Assembly: GCA_030744755.1 (NCBI GenBank)
Contig: JASLPY010000060.1
Span: forward strand, 1 to 33,673
Reading direction: 5' to 3'
Length of the DNA: 33,673 nt
Source: Kiritimatiellia bacterium
Lineage (GTDB): Bacteria > Verrucomicrobiota > Kiritimatiellia > UBA8416 > JADHWI01
Shown here piece by piece: positions 6,988-16,690 of this stretch (its first letter is position 1; each line of letters opens with the position of its first letter). A model generated the notes under the pieces. It saw only the letters and a list, made by a program, of their open reading frames with translations, ran no database searches and had not been told where the DNA came from. The position numbers and the translations under genes are program-made.

Positions 6988-8343
6988 ATGACAGAACACA
7001 GTGTTCGAGTTTCCGTTTTCGCAGCATTCGTTGCTCTAGGTCTCGCCACGCTCCTTCCGCCGTCACGCGCCGTGGCCGCTGAAAAGCATCCTGTACCCCC
7101 CAGGGGCTGGAACAGCTATACGGGCTACAGCATCGCCGTGACGGAAGAGGAATTGCTGAAGAACATCGACTTCCTCAGCAAGAATCTCCTCCAGTATGGC
7201 TACGATACGGTCACTGTGGATAACGGGTGGTTTCTCTCGGGACATGGCAAAGGGATCACTATTGCCCTTGATAAGTATGGCCGGCCCGATGCCCACGAGC
7301 ACTTCTTCCCTCACGGATTGAAATACACCATCGATTATGCTCACAAGAGAGGTGTGAAGTTCGGCATCTGGCTCCTCAGGGGGGTCACCCGCAGGGCAGT
7401 GGACGAGAATCTGCCGGTCGAAGGTACCAAGTACCATATGAAAGATATCGTCAACATGAAATCCAAGTGCCCGTGGGCCGCGAAACCATGGTGGAACTAT
7501 GGAATTGATATGACCAAACCGGGCGCCCAGGAATACTACGATGGACTGATCCAGAAGTATGCGGACATGGGCGTTGACTTCATCAAGTTTGACGACATCG
7601 TACCTAATCCGGTTGAAGTGGAAGCGGTAGTAAAGGCAATCAAGAAGTGCGGACGCAAAATCGTCCTGAGTCTCTCTCCAGGGGATCACGTCAAGGTTGA
7701 GTACAGCAAAGCTTACATGAAAGCGGACATGGTGCGTATTACAAGTGATATATGGGACAAGAAAGGCAGCCTGGAGACTACTTTCAGACGATGGGAGGCG
7801 CTGCAGGACTACGCCGGCCCCGCAGTGGGAAGCTTCCTCGACATGGACATGGTTTGCTTCGGCCGCCTGTACGTAACGGTAAAAGGCGGATGGGACTGCA
7901 GGTTCACTGAAGACCAGAAACGGACATTCATGGTCCAACGTGCGTTGGCCGCCTCGCCGCTGATGTTGGGCGGCGTACTGTACAGTATGGACGATTTCTC
8001 CCTGGGCCTCTTCAAACATCCCGATATCCTCGAGTGTAATCAGAACAGCGTCATCGGCAAACTGGCGCACCGTGACGGCAAGATCGACGTCTGGCGGACA
8101 CCAAAACATGGTAGCGAGAAGAACGGGTGGATAGGTGTCTTCAACAGGGACAGCACCCAGGCGCTCACTGTTGAACTCGGCATGGAGGAACTTGGCATGG
8201 ACGCCGGTGAGGGGTATATCCTGCGCGATATCTGGGCAAAGAACAAACTGCCTGTTTCCGGGAAACACACCTTCGAAATCCCTGCTGATGGTGTTGTGTT
8301 CTTGGGATACGAACAAAGTGAAACTGCGCATGCGAAGCAATGA
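6988..8343 (+). CDS. Secreted GH27-family glycosidase (alpha-galactosidase-like)
   Basis: This 451-residue protein starts at the ATG at 6988, where a signal peptide (MTEHSVRVSVFAAFVALGLA...) begins after an AGGGGG tract; the frame is open upstream but low-complexity there. It has clan GH-D landmarks in order: PPRGWNSY (residues 37-44), YDTVTVDNGWF (72-82), GVKFGIW (122-128), DFIKFDD (197-203) with Asp202 as likely nucleophile, and RITSDIWD (250-257) with Asp254 as likely acid/base. A small beta domain ends the protein (GVVFLGYE). GH27 enzymes mostly remove terminal alpha-galactose, but some act on alpha-GalNAc, beta-L-arabinopyranose or isomaltose, so the exact sugar is open. It lies upstream of a sulfatase and an ABC importer, which fits a role in trimming a complex glycan outside the cytoplasm. 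Confidence 0.9.
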   Translation: MTEHSVRVSVFAAFVALGLATLLPPSRAVAAEKHPVPPRGWNSYTGYSIAVTEEELLKNIDFLSKNLLQYGYDTVTVDNGWFLSGHGKGITIALDKYGRPDAHEHFFPHGLKYTIDYAHKRGVKFGIWLLRGVTRRAVDENLPVEGTKYHMKDIVNMKSKCPWAAKPWWNYGIDMTKPGAQEYYDGLIQKYADMGVDFIKFDDIVPNPVEVEAVVKAIKKCGRKIVLSLSPGDHVKVEYSKAYMKADMVRITSDIWDKKGSLETTFRRWEALQDYAGPAVGSFLDMDMVCFGRLYVTVKGGWDCRFTEDQKRTFMVQRALAASPLMLGGVLYSMDDFSLGLFKHPDILECNQNSVIGKLAHRDGKIDVWRTPKHGSEKNGWIGVFNRDSTQALTVELGMEELGMDAGEGYILRDIWAKNKLPVSGKHTFEIPADGVVFLGYEQSETAHAKQ

Positions 8344-8448
8344 TATCAACAGGGTCAAGATAGACGTAAAAGAAATCGTCGTTGCCCTCGGTCAGGGAAT
8401 CAAGCTACCTTAACCGGATCGACTCAGCGAAGACACAGATAAATGGGC

Positions 8449-8532
8449 TGTCATCCTGAGCGAGCGAAGCGGAGTCGAAGGATTTTAAGCACCAGGTGGA
8501 ACATTAGATCCCTCGACAAGCTCGGGATGACA
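8449..8532. repeat. Dispersed-type palindromic repeat (TGTCATCCTGAGC element)
   Basis: The element starts TGTCATCCTGAGCGAGCGAA and ends CTCGACAAGCTCGGGATGACA, so its ends are imperfect inverted repeats (TGTCATCC / GGGATGACA). From general knowledge this TGTCATCCTGAGC...GAGTCGAAGGAT sequence type recurs in intergenic DNA of many unrelated bacteria. Only one copy is visible here. It fills most of the 284-base gap between the GH27 and sulfatase genes, and may form a stem in the transcript. Confidence 0.6.
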
Positions 8533-8627
8533 CTGAACGAGTGGTTGGAGAGCAAACAGGGTTTGCTTGATCGTTCCGGCTTAGGGAACAGCTAGACATG
8601 AAGAAAACGAGATAACCGGAGACACTC

Positions 8628-10010
8628 ATGAAAACCTGTCTTGCTTTTCTACTCCTTTTCACCTCAAGCTTCGCCTCTGCCGCCGGAAAGCCCAACATCA
8701 TCTACATACTGGTAGATGACCTTGGCTATGGCGACGTCGGGTGTTATGGCCAGGAGATTATTAAGACACCCAATCTTGATCGAATGGCGGCCCAGGGAAT
8801 GCGCTTTACCGATCACTACTCGGGATCCACCGTTTGCGCGCCGTCACGATGCGTTCTTATGACCGGTAAACACACCGGCCATTCCACTGTTGTCAATAAT
8901 GCTGAGATTCCACGTGACACTATTCCCATGGGTGACAGGGGCGCGGCAGGACAGGCACCATTGAAGGAAGGAGAAATGACCCTTGGACGGCTGGCGAAGA
9001 AAGCAGGTTACAATACTGCCTGCATCGGCAAGTGGGGAATGGGAAGCCGGCACAGCTCGGGGGACCCGAACAAGGTCGGTTTCGATCACTTCTTCGGATA
9101 CTACGATCAACGTGATTCTCATTTCTTCTATATCGACTGGCTCTGGCGTAATGGTGACCCGGTTGAACTGAAGGACAACCCGAAACTGAAGACCCGGTAC
9201 AGTCACGATCTTCTGTTCGAAGAATCGGTCAAATGGATCACGCAGCACAAAGAGAAGCCTTTCTTCCTGTACCTGACCTTCACGATTCCACATGCCGAAC
9301 TGATCGTGCCCGAAGATTCCATGAAGCCGTACGAGGGCATTGAAGAACGGAAACCATGGGGTAACCCGAAAGCCGATTACAGGATCGAGCGCAAGCAGTG
9401 GGGTCTCTACAACCCTTGCGAGAAGCCGCACCAGACCTTTGCGGGAATGGTTAGCCGTATGGACAGGGATGTCGGCCGGATACTGGACCTGTTGAAGGAA
9501 TTGAAGATCGATGAAAACACCCTCGTTATGTTCAGCAGCGACAACGGTCCACACAGTGAAGGCGGGGCGGATCCTCGTTTCTTCAATAGCGCCGGACCAC
9601 TGAGCGGCGGCAAACGCTCCCTGCTTGAAGGAGGCATTCGGGTACCGTTCATCGCCTGGCAACCGGGAAGGATCAAAGCCGGATCCACCTCGGATCACCC
9701 ATCCGCTTTCTGGGACGTGATGCCTACCGTCTGTGAACTGATCGACGTGGAGATCCCAGCCGACACCGACGGGATCAGCTTCCTGCCAACAATGTATGGC
9801 AGCGGAGCCCAGAAGAAGCATGATTACCTCTACTGGCAATATGCAGGCCAGCAGGCCATCCGCCGCGGCAACTGGAAAGTGGTTGGGAACGAAAAGAACG
9901 CCAGGTTATTCGATCTTAAAACCGACATAGCAGAAAAACGCAACCTTGCTAAAGAACAGCCGGAACTAGTCGCCGAGCTCAAGGCACTATTCAAAGCCGC
10001 AAAGAACTGA
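8628..10010 (+). CDS. Secreted S1-family sulfatase (arylsulfatase type)
   Basis: This 460-residue protein has a signal peptide (MKTCLAFLLLFTSSFASA), and its ATG follows CGGAGA by a normal distance. Family landmarks in order: NIIYILVDDLGYGD (Asp30 and Asp31, calcium ligands), CAPSR (Cys70 to Arg74), the site where Cys70 is converted to formylglycine, GKWGMG (134-139) and SSDNGPH (Asp305, Asn306, metal ligands). It hydrolyses sulfate esters, here probably on a carbohydrate, in the periplasm or outside. It follows the GH27 gene and is 51 bases upstream of the binding protein of the ABC importer, so it is probably the first gene of that operon. The maturase that makes formylglycine is not in the window. 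The S1 subfamily cannot be set by reading alone. Confidence 0.93.
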   Translation: MKTCLAFLLLFTSSFASAAGKPNIIYILVDDLGYGDVGCYGQEIIKTPNLDRMAAQGMRFTDHYSGSTVCAPSRCVLMTGKHTGHSTVVNNAEIPRDTIPMGDRGAAGQAPLKEGEMTLGRLAKKAGYNTACIGKWGMGSRHSSGDPNKVGFDHFFGYYDQRDSHFFYIDWLWRNGDPVELKDNPKLKTRYSHDLLFEESVKWITQHKEKPFFLYLTFTIPHAELIVPEDSMKPYEGIEERKPWGNPKADYRIERKQWGLYNPCEKPHQTFAGMVSRMDRDVGRILDLLKELKIDENTLVMFSSDNGPHSEGGADPRFFNSAGPLSGGKRSLLEGGIRVPFIAWQPGRIKAGSTSDHPSAFWDVMPTVCELIDVEIPADTDGISFLPTMYGSGAQKKHDYLYWQYAGQQAIRRGNWKVVGNEKNARLFDLKTDIAEKRNLAKEQPELVAELKALFKAAKN

Positions 10011-10061
10011 TCTGAAGCGATTTGGATGCCCCGTGCCGACGCAAGAAAGATTCGAAGAAGG

Positions 10062-12254
10062 ATGATCACGAAGAACAGGCAATTAGCATTGATGCTGCTG
10101 ACTTTGTTTGCAGTCGGCTTCCGCCCAGTGAATTCGCCCTACCCTGCGAGCGACGAAGGAAAGTCAATCCTGTATCGAACCGTCGTGATCGAGGAGAAGA
10201 CTTGGGACACGGCCATTATCTACTCGTCAATAGTCGTGGACGAAGTTGTGGAATCTCTTTTCGCATACCACCTGCTCAAGCGTCCCTACGAGTTGGTCCC
10301 GCTGATTGCAGAGTCCATGCCGAAGCCCAAAAGGCAGAAGCGGGTGTTCCAGGGAAAAGAAATCGATGCGGTCGTCTACTCCATTCCCATCCGTCGGGGC
10401 ATCCTCTACCAGGATCATCCTTGTTTCGTGGAGAGCAACCACCACCTTACACCCAAAGATGTGCGGGGGCTGAAAAACGTCCGGGACTTGAAAAGCACCG
10501 GCACCCGCGAGCTGGTGGCAAGAGATTTTCTGCTCGCCGTCTGCCGGCTGGCAGACCCGCGGTTGGACTGTCCGGTCTACGAAGTTCTTGCGAACAATAT
10601 CCTCGGCATGGCGGAGTACCGCCTCAGGCTGGAAGCCGAACTGGAGAAGCAGCGCGCGGAGCGCAAGGCAAAGGCTGGAATCTTCTACAACGCGGAGTCC
10701 GACGAGAAGTACCGACCAATTGACATTGACTATCTCGTCTTGGCCGAAGGCATGCCGTTCACTGCCCCGGACTCGTACACGTTCGAGATCGTGATGAGGC
10801 AACCTTACCCGCAGATCATGGCCTGGATGTCCATGACCTTCTTCGCGCCGGTGCCTCCGGAAGTCCTCGCTTTTTACAATCAGACTGTTCTCCTGAAGAA
10901 AAGCATGAGCCTCAATACCGATATGGTCGGTACCGGTCCGTACGTGCTGCACATGAGCGATCCTGTCCACCAGATTGTGCTGGAAAGAAACCCCAACTAT
11001 CGCCCGGATTTCTACCCGACCCTGGCGAAACCGAAGCCCGACGACGTGAAGGCGGTCGCTCATTACGCTGCCATGAAGGCAGCGGGCATGCTGGAGGACT
11101 CCGGTAAACCCATCCCGTCGATTGACCGTATCGTGTACCGGATGGAAAAAGAGTCGATTCCACGCTGGAGGAAGTTCCTGCAGGGATACTACGACGAGTC
11201 CCGTGTCGAAGCCGAGTTGTTCGACGAGACGCTACGGCTCAGTTCCAAGAGTGCGTCCGTTCTGACACCGGAACTGGAGAGGCGAAACATCCGTATGGTG
11301 AACGGGCAATCCGCGTTATTCAAGTGGTTCGAGATAAACATGAATGACAAAGTCGTCGGCGGTTACTCGGAGAAGCAATGCAAGCTGCGACGGGCCCTTT
11401 GCATCGCCTACGACACGGAAGAGTATATCGAACTCTTCAACAATGGCCTCGGCTTTCCATCGTACGGCCCCATCCCCCCCGGCATTTTTGGCCAGACCGA
11501 CGACGAACAGGGAATCAATCCCTACGTGTACAACTGGGACGCCGACCAGGGGCGCCCGGTGCGCAAACCGATCGAAGAAGCCCGTACGCTACTTGCCGAG
11601 GCCGGCTATCCGGATGGAGTTGACAGATCGGGAAAGCAGCTTGAGATCGAATTCATGACGGCCGCCACAACTCCCCGTGCCATGGCCGAGATCACCTTTC
11701 TTCGACGCCAGTTCGAAAAGCTGAATATCCGGTTGACCGTAAAGCAGATCGACATCAACCGCCTTGAGGAGAACCGGGAATCGGGCAGTTTTCAGATTTG
11801 CAGAGCAGGTTGGATGGCCGACTACCTGGATCCGGAGAATTTCCTCTTTTTCTTCAACAACTCGGCGCGCGGCGGCGTTGGAAACGAGAGCGGATTCCGC
11901 TACCATAGCCTGGAGTTTGCTGCTCCTTACCAGCAGATGCAGGAACTGCCTGATTCACCCGAGCGCCTGGCCGTTATTCGGAGCATGCTACGTACCCTCC
12001 AAAGAGATTCTCCTGTCGTTTTTGAAATGCATCCGATTTTCTATTCCTTGTACCACGAGTGGGTCTACAACGCCACTCCGGACCTCATGATTGGCAGGGT
12101 GAAGTATCTGCGTATCGACCCCGGGCTACGGGAGGAGTACCGCCGCAAATACAACCAGCCGCAGTATGGCGCACTCGTGGTCTTTCTCCTCGGGTTGGCG
12201 GCTTTCGCCATACCGGCAATTCGTACTGGCATACGACATTTGAGGGAGACATAG
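10062..12254 (+). CDS. ABC importer substrate-binding protein, SBP_bac_5 family, with C-terminal membrane anchor
   Basis: This protein of about 730 residues begins with a signal-type segment (MITKNRQLALMLLTLFAVGF); an in-frame ATG at 10026 would add 12 basic residues and neither start has a clear binding site. The middle reads as a peptide/oligosaccharide-binding family 5 protein: VVESLF near the N-terminus, MVGTGPYVL with VLERNPNYR, then CKLRRALCIAYDTEEYI and ARTLLAEAGYPDG. It is longer than the usual 500-600 residues. An EAELEKQRAERKAKAG insertion is helical and charged, and the last 30 residues hold a membrane helix (ALVVFLLGLAAFAIPA) followed by a basic tail, so the protein may be tethered at its C-terminus as well. 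It is 3 bases before the permease gene. Family members bind peptides or oligosaccharides; the surrounding genes favour a saccharide, by inference. Confidence 0.88.
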   Translation: MITKNRQLALMLLTLFAVGFRPVNSPYPASDEGKSILYRTVVIEEKTWDTAIIYSSIVVDEVVESLFAYHLLKRPYELVPLIAESMPKPKRQKRVFQGKEIDAVVYSIPIRRGILYQDHPCFVESNHHLTPKDVRGLKNVRDLKSTGTRELVARDFLLAVCRLADPRLDCPVYEVLANNILGMAEYRLRLEAELEKQRAERKAKAGIFYNAESDEKYRPIDIDYLVLAEGMPFTAPDSYTFEIVMRQPYPQIMAWMSMTFFAPVPPEVLAFYNQTVLLKKSMSLNTDMVGTGPYVLHMSDPVHQIVLERNPNYRPDFYPTLAKPKPDDVKAVAHYAAMKAAGMLEDSGKPIPSIDRIVYRMEKESIPRWRKFLQGYYDESRVEAELFDETLRLSSKSASVLTPELERRNIRMVNGQSALFKWFEINMNDKVVGGYSEKQCKLRRALCIAYDTEEYIELFNNGLGFPSYGPIPPGIFGQTDDEQGINPYVYNWDADQGRPVRKPIEEARTLLAEAGYPDGVDRSGKQLEIEFMTAATTPRAMAEITFLRRQFEKLNIRLTVKQIDINRLEENRESGSFQICRAGWMADYLDPENFLFFFNNSARGGVGNESGFRYHSLEFAAPYQQMQELPDSPERLAVIRSMLRTLQRDSPVVFEMHPIFYSLYHEWVYNATPDLMIGRVKYLRIDPGLREEYRRKYNQPQYGALVVFLLGLAAFAIPAIRTGIRHLRET

Positions 12255-12257
12255 GCA

Positions 12258-14489
12258 ATGGGCGCGTATCTCATCCGACGTATTCTCTACATGATCCCCA
12301 TTGTGCTTGGGGTGGTTATGCTCACGTTTGCCCTGTTCTTTATCGTCAATTCCCCGGCCGATATGGCGCGCGCGTCGCTGGGACAGAAGGCCACTCCGGA
12401 AAGCATTGCCCGTTGGGTCAGCGCCCATGACTACGACCACCCGACGTGGTTCAACACGCAGAGCAAAGGATTGGCCAAACTGACCGATACCCTGCTCTGG
12501 AAGAAATGCGCCCGCCTGCTGATATTTGACCTGGGCCGCTCCGACAGCACCGAACGCGAGATCGCGGCCGAGATTCGTCACCGAATGCTGCCCAGCCTGA
12601 CAATGGCGGTTCCAACCTTCGTGCTCGGCATGCTCGTGAATATTACCCTCGCCCTGATCTTTGCCCTTTGCCGCGGCACCTACTTTGACCGGGTTGGTGC
12701 CGTCGTCTGCGTTCTGATGATGTCGATCTCCAGCCTCTTCTACATCATCGCAGGCCAGTTCATCTTTGCCGGGTGGCTGAGGCTCTTTCCCATTTCGGGT
12801 TTCGATTGGGGGCCCGGCATGCTCAAGTATGTTTTTCTGCCGGTGATCATCGGTCTGATCAGCGGCATCGGAGCCGGCATACGCTACAACCGCACCCTGA
12901 TGCTGGAGGAGATCAACACCGACTACGTCCGCACCGCCCGCGCCAAGGGACTTGGGGAAGGCCGGATTCTTTTCCTGCATGTTCTGAAGAATGCCATGAT
13001 TCCCATCCTGACCGGAGCCATGACGGTGATTCCCACGCTGTTCATGGGATCTCTGATCATGGAGTCTTTCTTTGCCATCCCCGGCATGGGCAGCATGACC
13101 ATGAATGCAATCGTGGCACAGGACTTTGCCGTCATCCGCTCCATGACCTTTATCGGGTCTATCCTGTTCATGATCGGCCTGCTGCTGACCGACATCAGCT
13201 ACACCCTGGTGGATCCCCGCATCACGCTGGGAAACGCGGAAAGTGAGCGGGAGGCAGTGCGGCCCTCCATCCGTGATATCGGGAAGTTCTTCCTGTTGTT
13301 CCTTGTCATCACGGTAGCGGGCTGCGGGCTCGTCCTCGGAGCCAGGGCGCTGACCGCCATGGAAACGCGGTTTCCCATCATGGATAACCTGCTCCTGGCC
13401 TTGACACTGCTGGGGCTGTTTGTCTTCTTTGTCCGCGCCAGGCGCCATGAGATGTGGCGCAATGCCTGGCGGCAGATCCGAGGCAAACGGCTGGCCATGG
13501 TTGCGCTTTGCGTGCTGAGCCTGTTCGCGGTGATCGCCGTCCTGGACAGTGCGCGGTGGTGTGACGTCAGAAAGGTCTCGGTAACCCTTGAGGACGGAAC
13601 GCCGGGTACAAACACCATCTTTTCGGAACCGCTCTCCGCGCTGGATCGTATCCTGGCACCCATAGCGCGAAACACAGAAAGAACCTATTCCGCACCGCTA
13701 TCCGACAGACTCTATACCAAGGTCAACGTCCCCAAGGTAGTGAACGGCAAAACCATATTCGTCCGCGAGCATGAACCGCTCGTGCATCCCCGCTCACACC
13801 TTCTCGGGACGGACAAGATGGGAAAGGACGTGCTCTACATCACCCTCAAGTCTGTGCGCACGGCCCTGGTGGTTGGCGGCCTCACCACCCTGATTGCTAT
13901 TCCTTTCGCCATTCTGTTCGGCTGCCTTGCAGGCTTTTTCGGGGGCTGGATTGACGACGTGATCCAGTACGTCTATTCGACGCTCTCCTCCATTCCATGG
14001 ATACTGCTGGTGGCCTGCCTGATGATGGTCTTCGGCACTGGACTCATGCAGGTCTGCATCGCAATGGGTATCACGGGCTGGGTCGGGCTGTGCCGCACGC
14101 TGCGCGGCGAGACACTGAAGATCCGCGAGCGTGAATACGTGCAGGCGGCACTGTCTCTGGGCACCTCGAAGTTCGAGATAATCCGCACTCATATTGTGCC
14201 CAACGTGATGCACCTGGTCCTGATCAGCGTGGTCTTGCGTTTCAGCCGCCTGGTCCTTGCCGAGGCCGTCCTGAGCTATATCGGAGTGGGAGTTGGCGCC
14301 GGGACCTACAGTTGGGGAATGATGATTAATATGGCCCGCAGTGAACTGGGCAAGGACCCGAAGGTATGGTGGACATTGGCCTCATCCTTCGCTGCGATGC
14401 TGATGCTCGTGCTGTCGGCCAATCTCTTTGGCGATGCATTGCGCGATGCCTTGGATCCGCGCCTGCGGGTTCGCGGAGGGCAGAACTGA
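12258..14489 (+). CDS. Fused Opp/Dpp-type ABC permease (DppB-like + DppC-like in one polypeptide)
   Basis: This 743-residue membrane protein is a head-to-tail fusion of the two permease subunits that are normally separate. Residues 1 to about 325 read as Dpp[19 protein letters not shown] at the start, an EAA loop ([13 protein letters not shown], near 219) and the C-terminal DPRITLG. A linker (about 325-405) adds two hydrophobic segments ([34 protein letters not shown]), which would bring the chain back to the cytoplasm. The second half reads as Dpp[34 protein letters not shown] (near 514), a second EAA loop ([16 protein letters not shown], near 626) and a C-terminal DALDPRLR. A binding site (AGGGAG, 12243-12248) precedes the ATG; the gene overlaps the next one by a single base. 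The fusion is continuous, with no stop between halves. Confidence 0.92.
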   Translation: MGAYLIRRILYMIPIVLGVVMLTFALFFIVNSPADMARASLGQKATPESIARWVSAHDYDHPTWFNTQSKGLAKLTDTLLWKKCARLLIFDLGRSDSTEREIAAEIRHRMLPSLTMAVPTFVLGMLVNITLALIFALCRGTYFDRVGAVVCVLMMSISSLFYIIAGQFIFAGWLRLFPISGFDWGPGMLKYVFLPVIIGLISGIGAGIRYNRTLMLEEINTDYVRTARAKGLGEGRILFLHVLKNAMIPILTGAMTVIPTLFMGSLIMESFFAIPGMGSMTMNAIVAQDFAVIRSMTFIGSILFMIGLLLTDISYTLVDPRITLGNAESEREAVRPSIRDIGKFFLLFLVITVAGCGLVLGARALTAMETRFPIMDNLLLALTLLGLFVFFVRARRHEMWRNAWRQIRGKRLAMVALCVLSLFAVIAVLDSARWCDVRKVSVTLEDGTPGTNTIFSEPLSALDRILAPIARNTERTYSAPLSDRLYTKVNVPKVVNGKTIFVREHEPLVHPRSHLLGTDKMGKDVLYITLKSVRTALVVGGLTTLIAIPFAILFGCLAGFFGGWIDDVIQYVYSTLSSIPWILLVACLMMVFGTGLMQVCIAMGITGWVGLCRTLRGETLKIREREYVQAALSLGTSKFEIIRTHIVPNVMHLVLISVVLRFSRLVLAEAVLSYIGVGVGAGTYSWGMMINMARSELGKDPKVWWTLASSFAAMLMLVLSANLFGDALRDALDPRLRVRGGQN

Positions 14490-16537
14490 TGCCCCTGCTT
14501 AACGTCCAGAACCTGCAGAGCTTCTTTCAAACCGATGCAGAACCCTGCCGCGTCGTCGATGGAGTTTCTTTCACGCTCGATGCCGGCGAAACGCTCGGCC
14601 TCGTTGGAGAATCCGGCAGTGGGAAGTCCCTTACAGCGCTCTCCATAATGCAGCTGCTCCCAAAACCTGGATACCATGCCGGCGGGGAGCTCATGTTCGG
14701 CAACCAGGATCTGCTGTCGCTGGATTCTGCCGGCCGGCGTTCCATACGCGGCAGAAACATCGCCATGATCTTCCAGGAGCCAATGACCAGCCTGAATCCC
14801 GTGTTGACCGTACGCACCCAGTTGACAGAAGCTATTCGCCGGAACACTCCGGACGGCAAGATCTCCCGTGACGAGCAGTTGCGCCAGGCCGTGGAGGCGC
14901 TTCGCATGGCGGAGATTCCAGCCCCGGAGCAGCGCGTCAACGAGTACCCCCACCAACTCTCCGGCGGTATGCGTCAGCGAGTCATGATTGCCATGGCCCT
15001 GGCCTGCCGACCGAAAATGCTGATCGCTGACGAACCCACCACGGCTCTTGACGTCACTGTGCAAGCCAAAATTCTCGACCTGTTGCGGGACCTGCAGAAG
15101 CGCCTCGGGACCGCGATTCTCTTTATAACGCACGACCTCGCCGTCATCGCGCAGGTGGCCGACCGCGTGGCAGTAATGTATGCCGGCAAAATTGTTGAAA
15201 CCGCACCTGTCGATGAGATCTTCAAGAACCCGGCCCACCCGTATACCGAACGCTTGCTCGAATGCCGCCCCCGACGGGAGTTGCGCGGTAAGACGCTGGA
15301 AACGATCACGGGCATCGTCCCCAGCCCGATGGACTACGCGCCAGGGTGCCGCTTCTGCGACCGATGCCCGCACGTCTTTGAGCCCTGTCATGACATCCAA
15401 CCGGAGCAGATTGAAATCGCGCCGGGCCATCAAGTCACCTGCCATCTGCACAAAAAGGGCCGCGCGGCGCTGGCCGTGGTTCAGACAAACTCGCACGAGG
15501 AGATCCCTGATGCGGAGGCGGCCGACCAGGACCTGGTTCTGGATGCACGGCAGGTCAGTAAACACTTCGCCATTCGGAAGGGCCTTTTCAAACGTGTCGT
15601 CGGTCGCGTGAAGGCGGTTGACGACGTTGACCTGCGGATCCGAAGGGGTACGACCGTCGCACTCGTGGGAGAGTCCGGTTGCGGCAAGACCACCCTGGGA
15701 AGAACCCTGACCCGACTTTATTCCCCCACCGCAGGACAGGTCCTGTTTCAGGGCAGGGATATAATGCGGTTGAACGAGTCAGAGATGCAGGGCGTTCGTC
15801 GAGGCATGCAGATGCTGTTCCAGGATCCGTACTCCTCGCTCAACCCACGCATGACGGTGCGGCAGATTGTTGAAGAGGGACTGCGGGCACAGGCCATCGG
15901 AAATACGCCGGCGGAACGTAATGAGCGCCTCGTCGGGATTCTCCAGCACGTGGGACTCAAGGCAGGCGACCTGGACGCTTATCCTCACGAGTTCTCGGGC
16001 GGGCAGCGCCAGAGAATCGGTATTGCCAGGGCACTGGCCGTCGAACCCGATTTCCTGATCCTGGACGAGCCTACCAGCGCGCTGGACATGTCGATACAGG
16101 CCCAGATTCTGAACCTGCTGCGCGCTATCCAGGGACAGGGTCGGCAGCGCCTGACCTATCTTTTCATAACCCACGACCTGGGCGTGGTGGAATACGTGGC
16201 CGACGAAGTCGCGGTCATGTATCTTGGGCGCATCGTGGAAAGAAACAAGACCGTAGAGCTTTTCGACAATCCCCGCCACCCTTACACCAGGGCCCTGCTC
16301 TCCTCGATACCAAAGGCCGGGCCGGGTTCCGATCGCGTCACGCTCGAGGGCGATGTCCCATCCCCGCTTAACCCGCCCAGTGGCTGCCACTTCCACCCGC
16401 GCTGCGCATGTGCCATGCCGATCTGCAAGGAGCTGTACCCGGCCGAAACGTCGATCGGCGATGACGCCATCGTGCGATGCCATTTGGAGTCAACAACACC
16501 GCCCGTAGCACGGGACATTGAGAATACCGGCCCATAG
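14489..16537 (+). CDS. Fused Opp/Dpp-type ABC ATPase (DppD-like + DppF-like)
   Basis: This 682-residue cytoplasmic protein has two complete nucleotide-binding domains. The start is the ATG at 14489, which overlaps the permease stop (TGATG) and follows GCGGAGGG. Domain 1 has Walker A GESGSGKS (40-47), the LSGGMRQRV signature (157-165) and Walker [11 protein letters not shown] (179-188). The Opp/Dpp C-terminal extension follows, with a Cys cluster (Cys287, 290, 293, 300 and later 318) that in this family is linked to an iron-sulfur or metal site. Domain 2 has GESGCGKT (394-401), FSGGQRQRI (502-510), [10 protein letters not shown], and its own Cys-rich tail. Fused two-domain ATPases of this kind are known (GsiA-like); it would power the fused permease encoded just upstream. 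Confidence 0.93.
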   Translation: MPLLNVQNLQSFFQTDAEPCRVVDGVSFTLDAGETLGLVGESGSGKSLTALSIMQLLPKPGYHAGGELMFGNQDLLSLDSAGRRSIRGRNIAMIFQEPMTSLNPVLTVRTQLTEAIRRNTPDGKISRDEQLRQAVEALRMAEIPAPEQRVNEYPHQLSGGMRQRVMIAMALACRPKMLIADEPTTALDVTVQAKILDLLRDLQKRLGTAILFITHDLAVIAQVADRVAVMYAGKIVETAPVDEIFKNPAHPYTERLLECRPRRELRGKTLETITGIVPSPMDYAPGCRFCDRCPHVFEPCHDIQPEQIEIAPGHQVTCHLHKKGRAALAVVQTNSHEEIPDAEAADQDLVLDARQVSKHFAIRKGLFKRVVGRVKAVDDVDLRIRRGTTVALVGESGCGKTTLGRTLTRLYSPTAGQVLFQGRDIMRLNESEMQGVRRGMQMLFQDPYSSLNPRMTVRQIVEEGLRAQAIGNTPAERNERLVGILQHVGLKAGDLDAYPHEFSGGQRQRIGIARALAVEPDFLILDEPTSALDMSIQAQILNLLRAIQGQGRQRLTYLFITHDLGVVEYVADEVAVMYLGRIVERNKTVELFDNPRHPYTRALLSSIPKAGPGSDRVTLEGDVPSPLNPPSGCHFHPRCACAMPICKELYPAETSIGDDAIVRCHLESTTPPVARDIENTGP

Positions 16538-16546
16538 GAGTTCAAT

Positions 16547-16598
16547 GGGAGGGGCAGCGGCCTCGCTGCCCGCGGACGCCGAGGCCGGCGTCCCTCCC
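16547..16598. repeat. Nested three-stem inverted repeat
   Basis: The outer arms GGGAGGG (16547-16553) and CCCTCCC (16592-16598) enclose two perfect hairpins with six-base loops: GGCAGC/GCTGCC (16553-16558, 16565-16570) and GGACGCC/GGCGTCC (16574-16580, 16587-16593). Some outer bases overlap the inner stems, so not all can pair at once. It lies 10 bases after the ATPase stop and could act as an operon-end structure or be a dispersed GC-rich repeat; there is no T run. Confidence 0.65.
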
Positions 16599-16690
16599 GT
16601 AGAAGCGAAACGGGATAGCCAAGGGACTCTGATTCCTCCCATGGGACCAGGTTTCAAGGAGAAAACGAAAAGACAACAAGCGGAATTACA

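Noticed and set aside
7063..8358. Minus-strand 431-residue open frame
   Set aside because: It is fully antisense to the GH27 gene, which has a signal peptide and catalytic motifs. The antisense translation shows none.
12126..13448. Minus-strand 440-residue open frame rich in His, Gln and Asp
   Set aside because: It is antisense to the hydrophobic permease gene; the composition is the mirror of membrane-helix codons and not a real protein.
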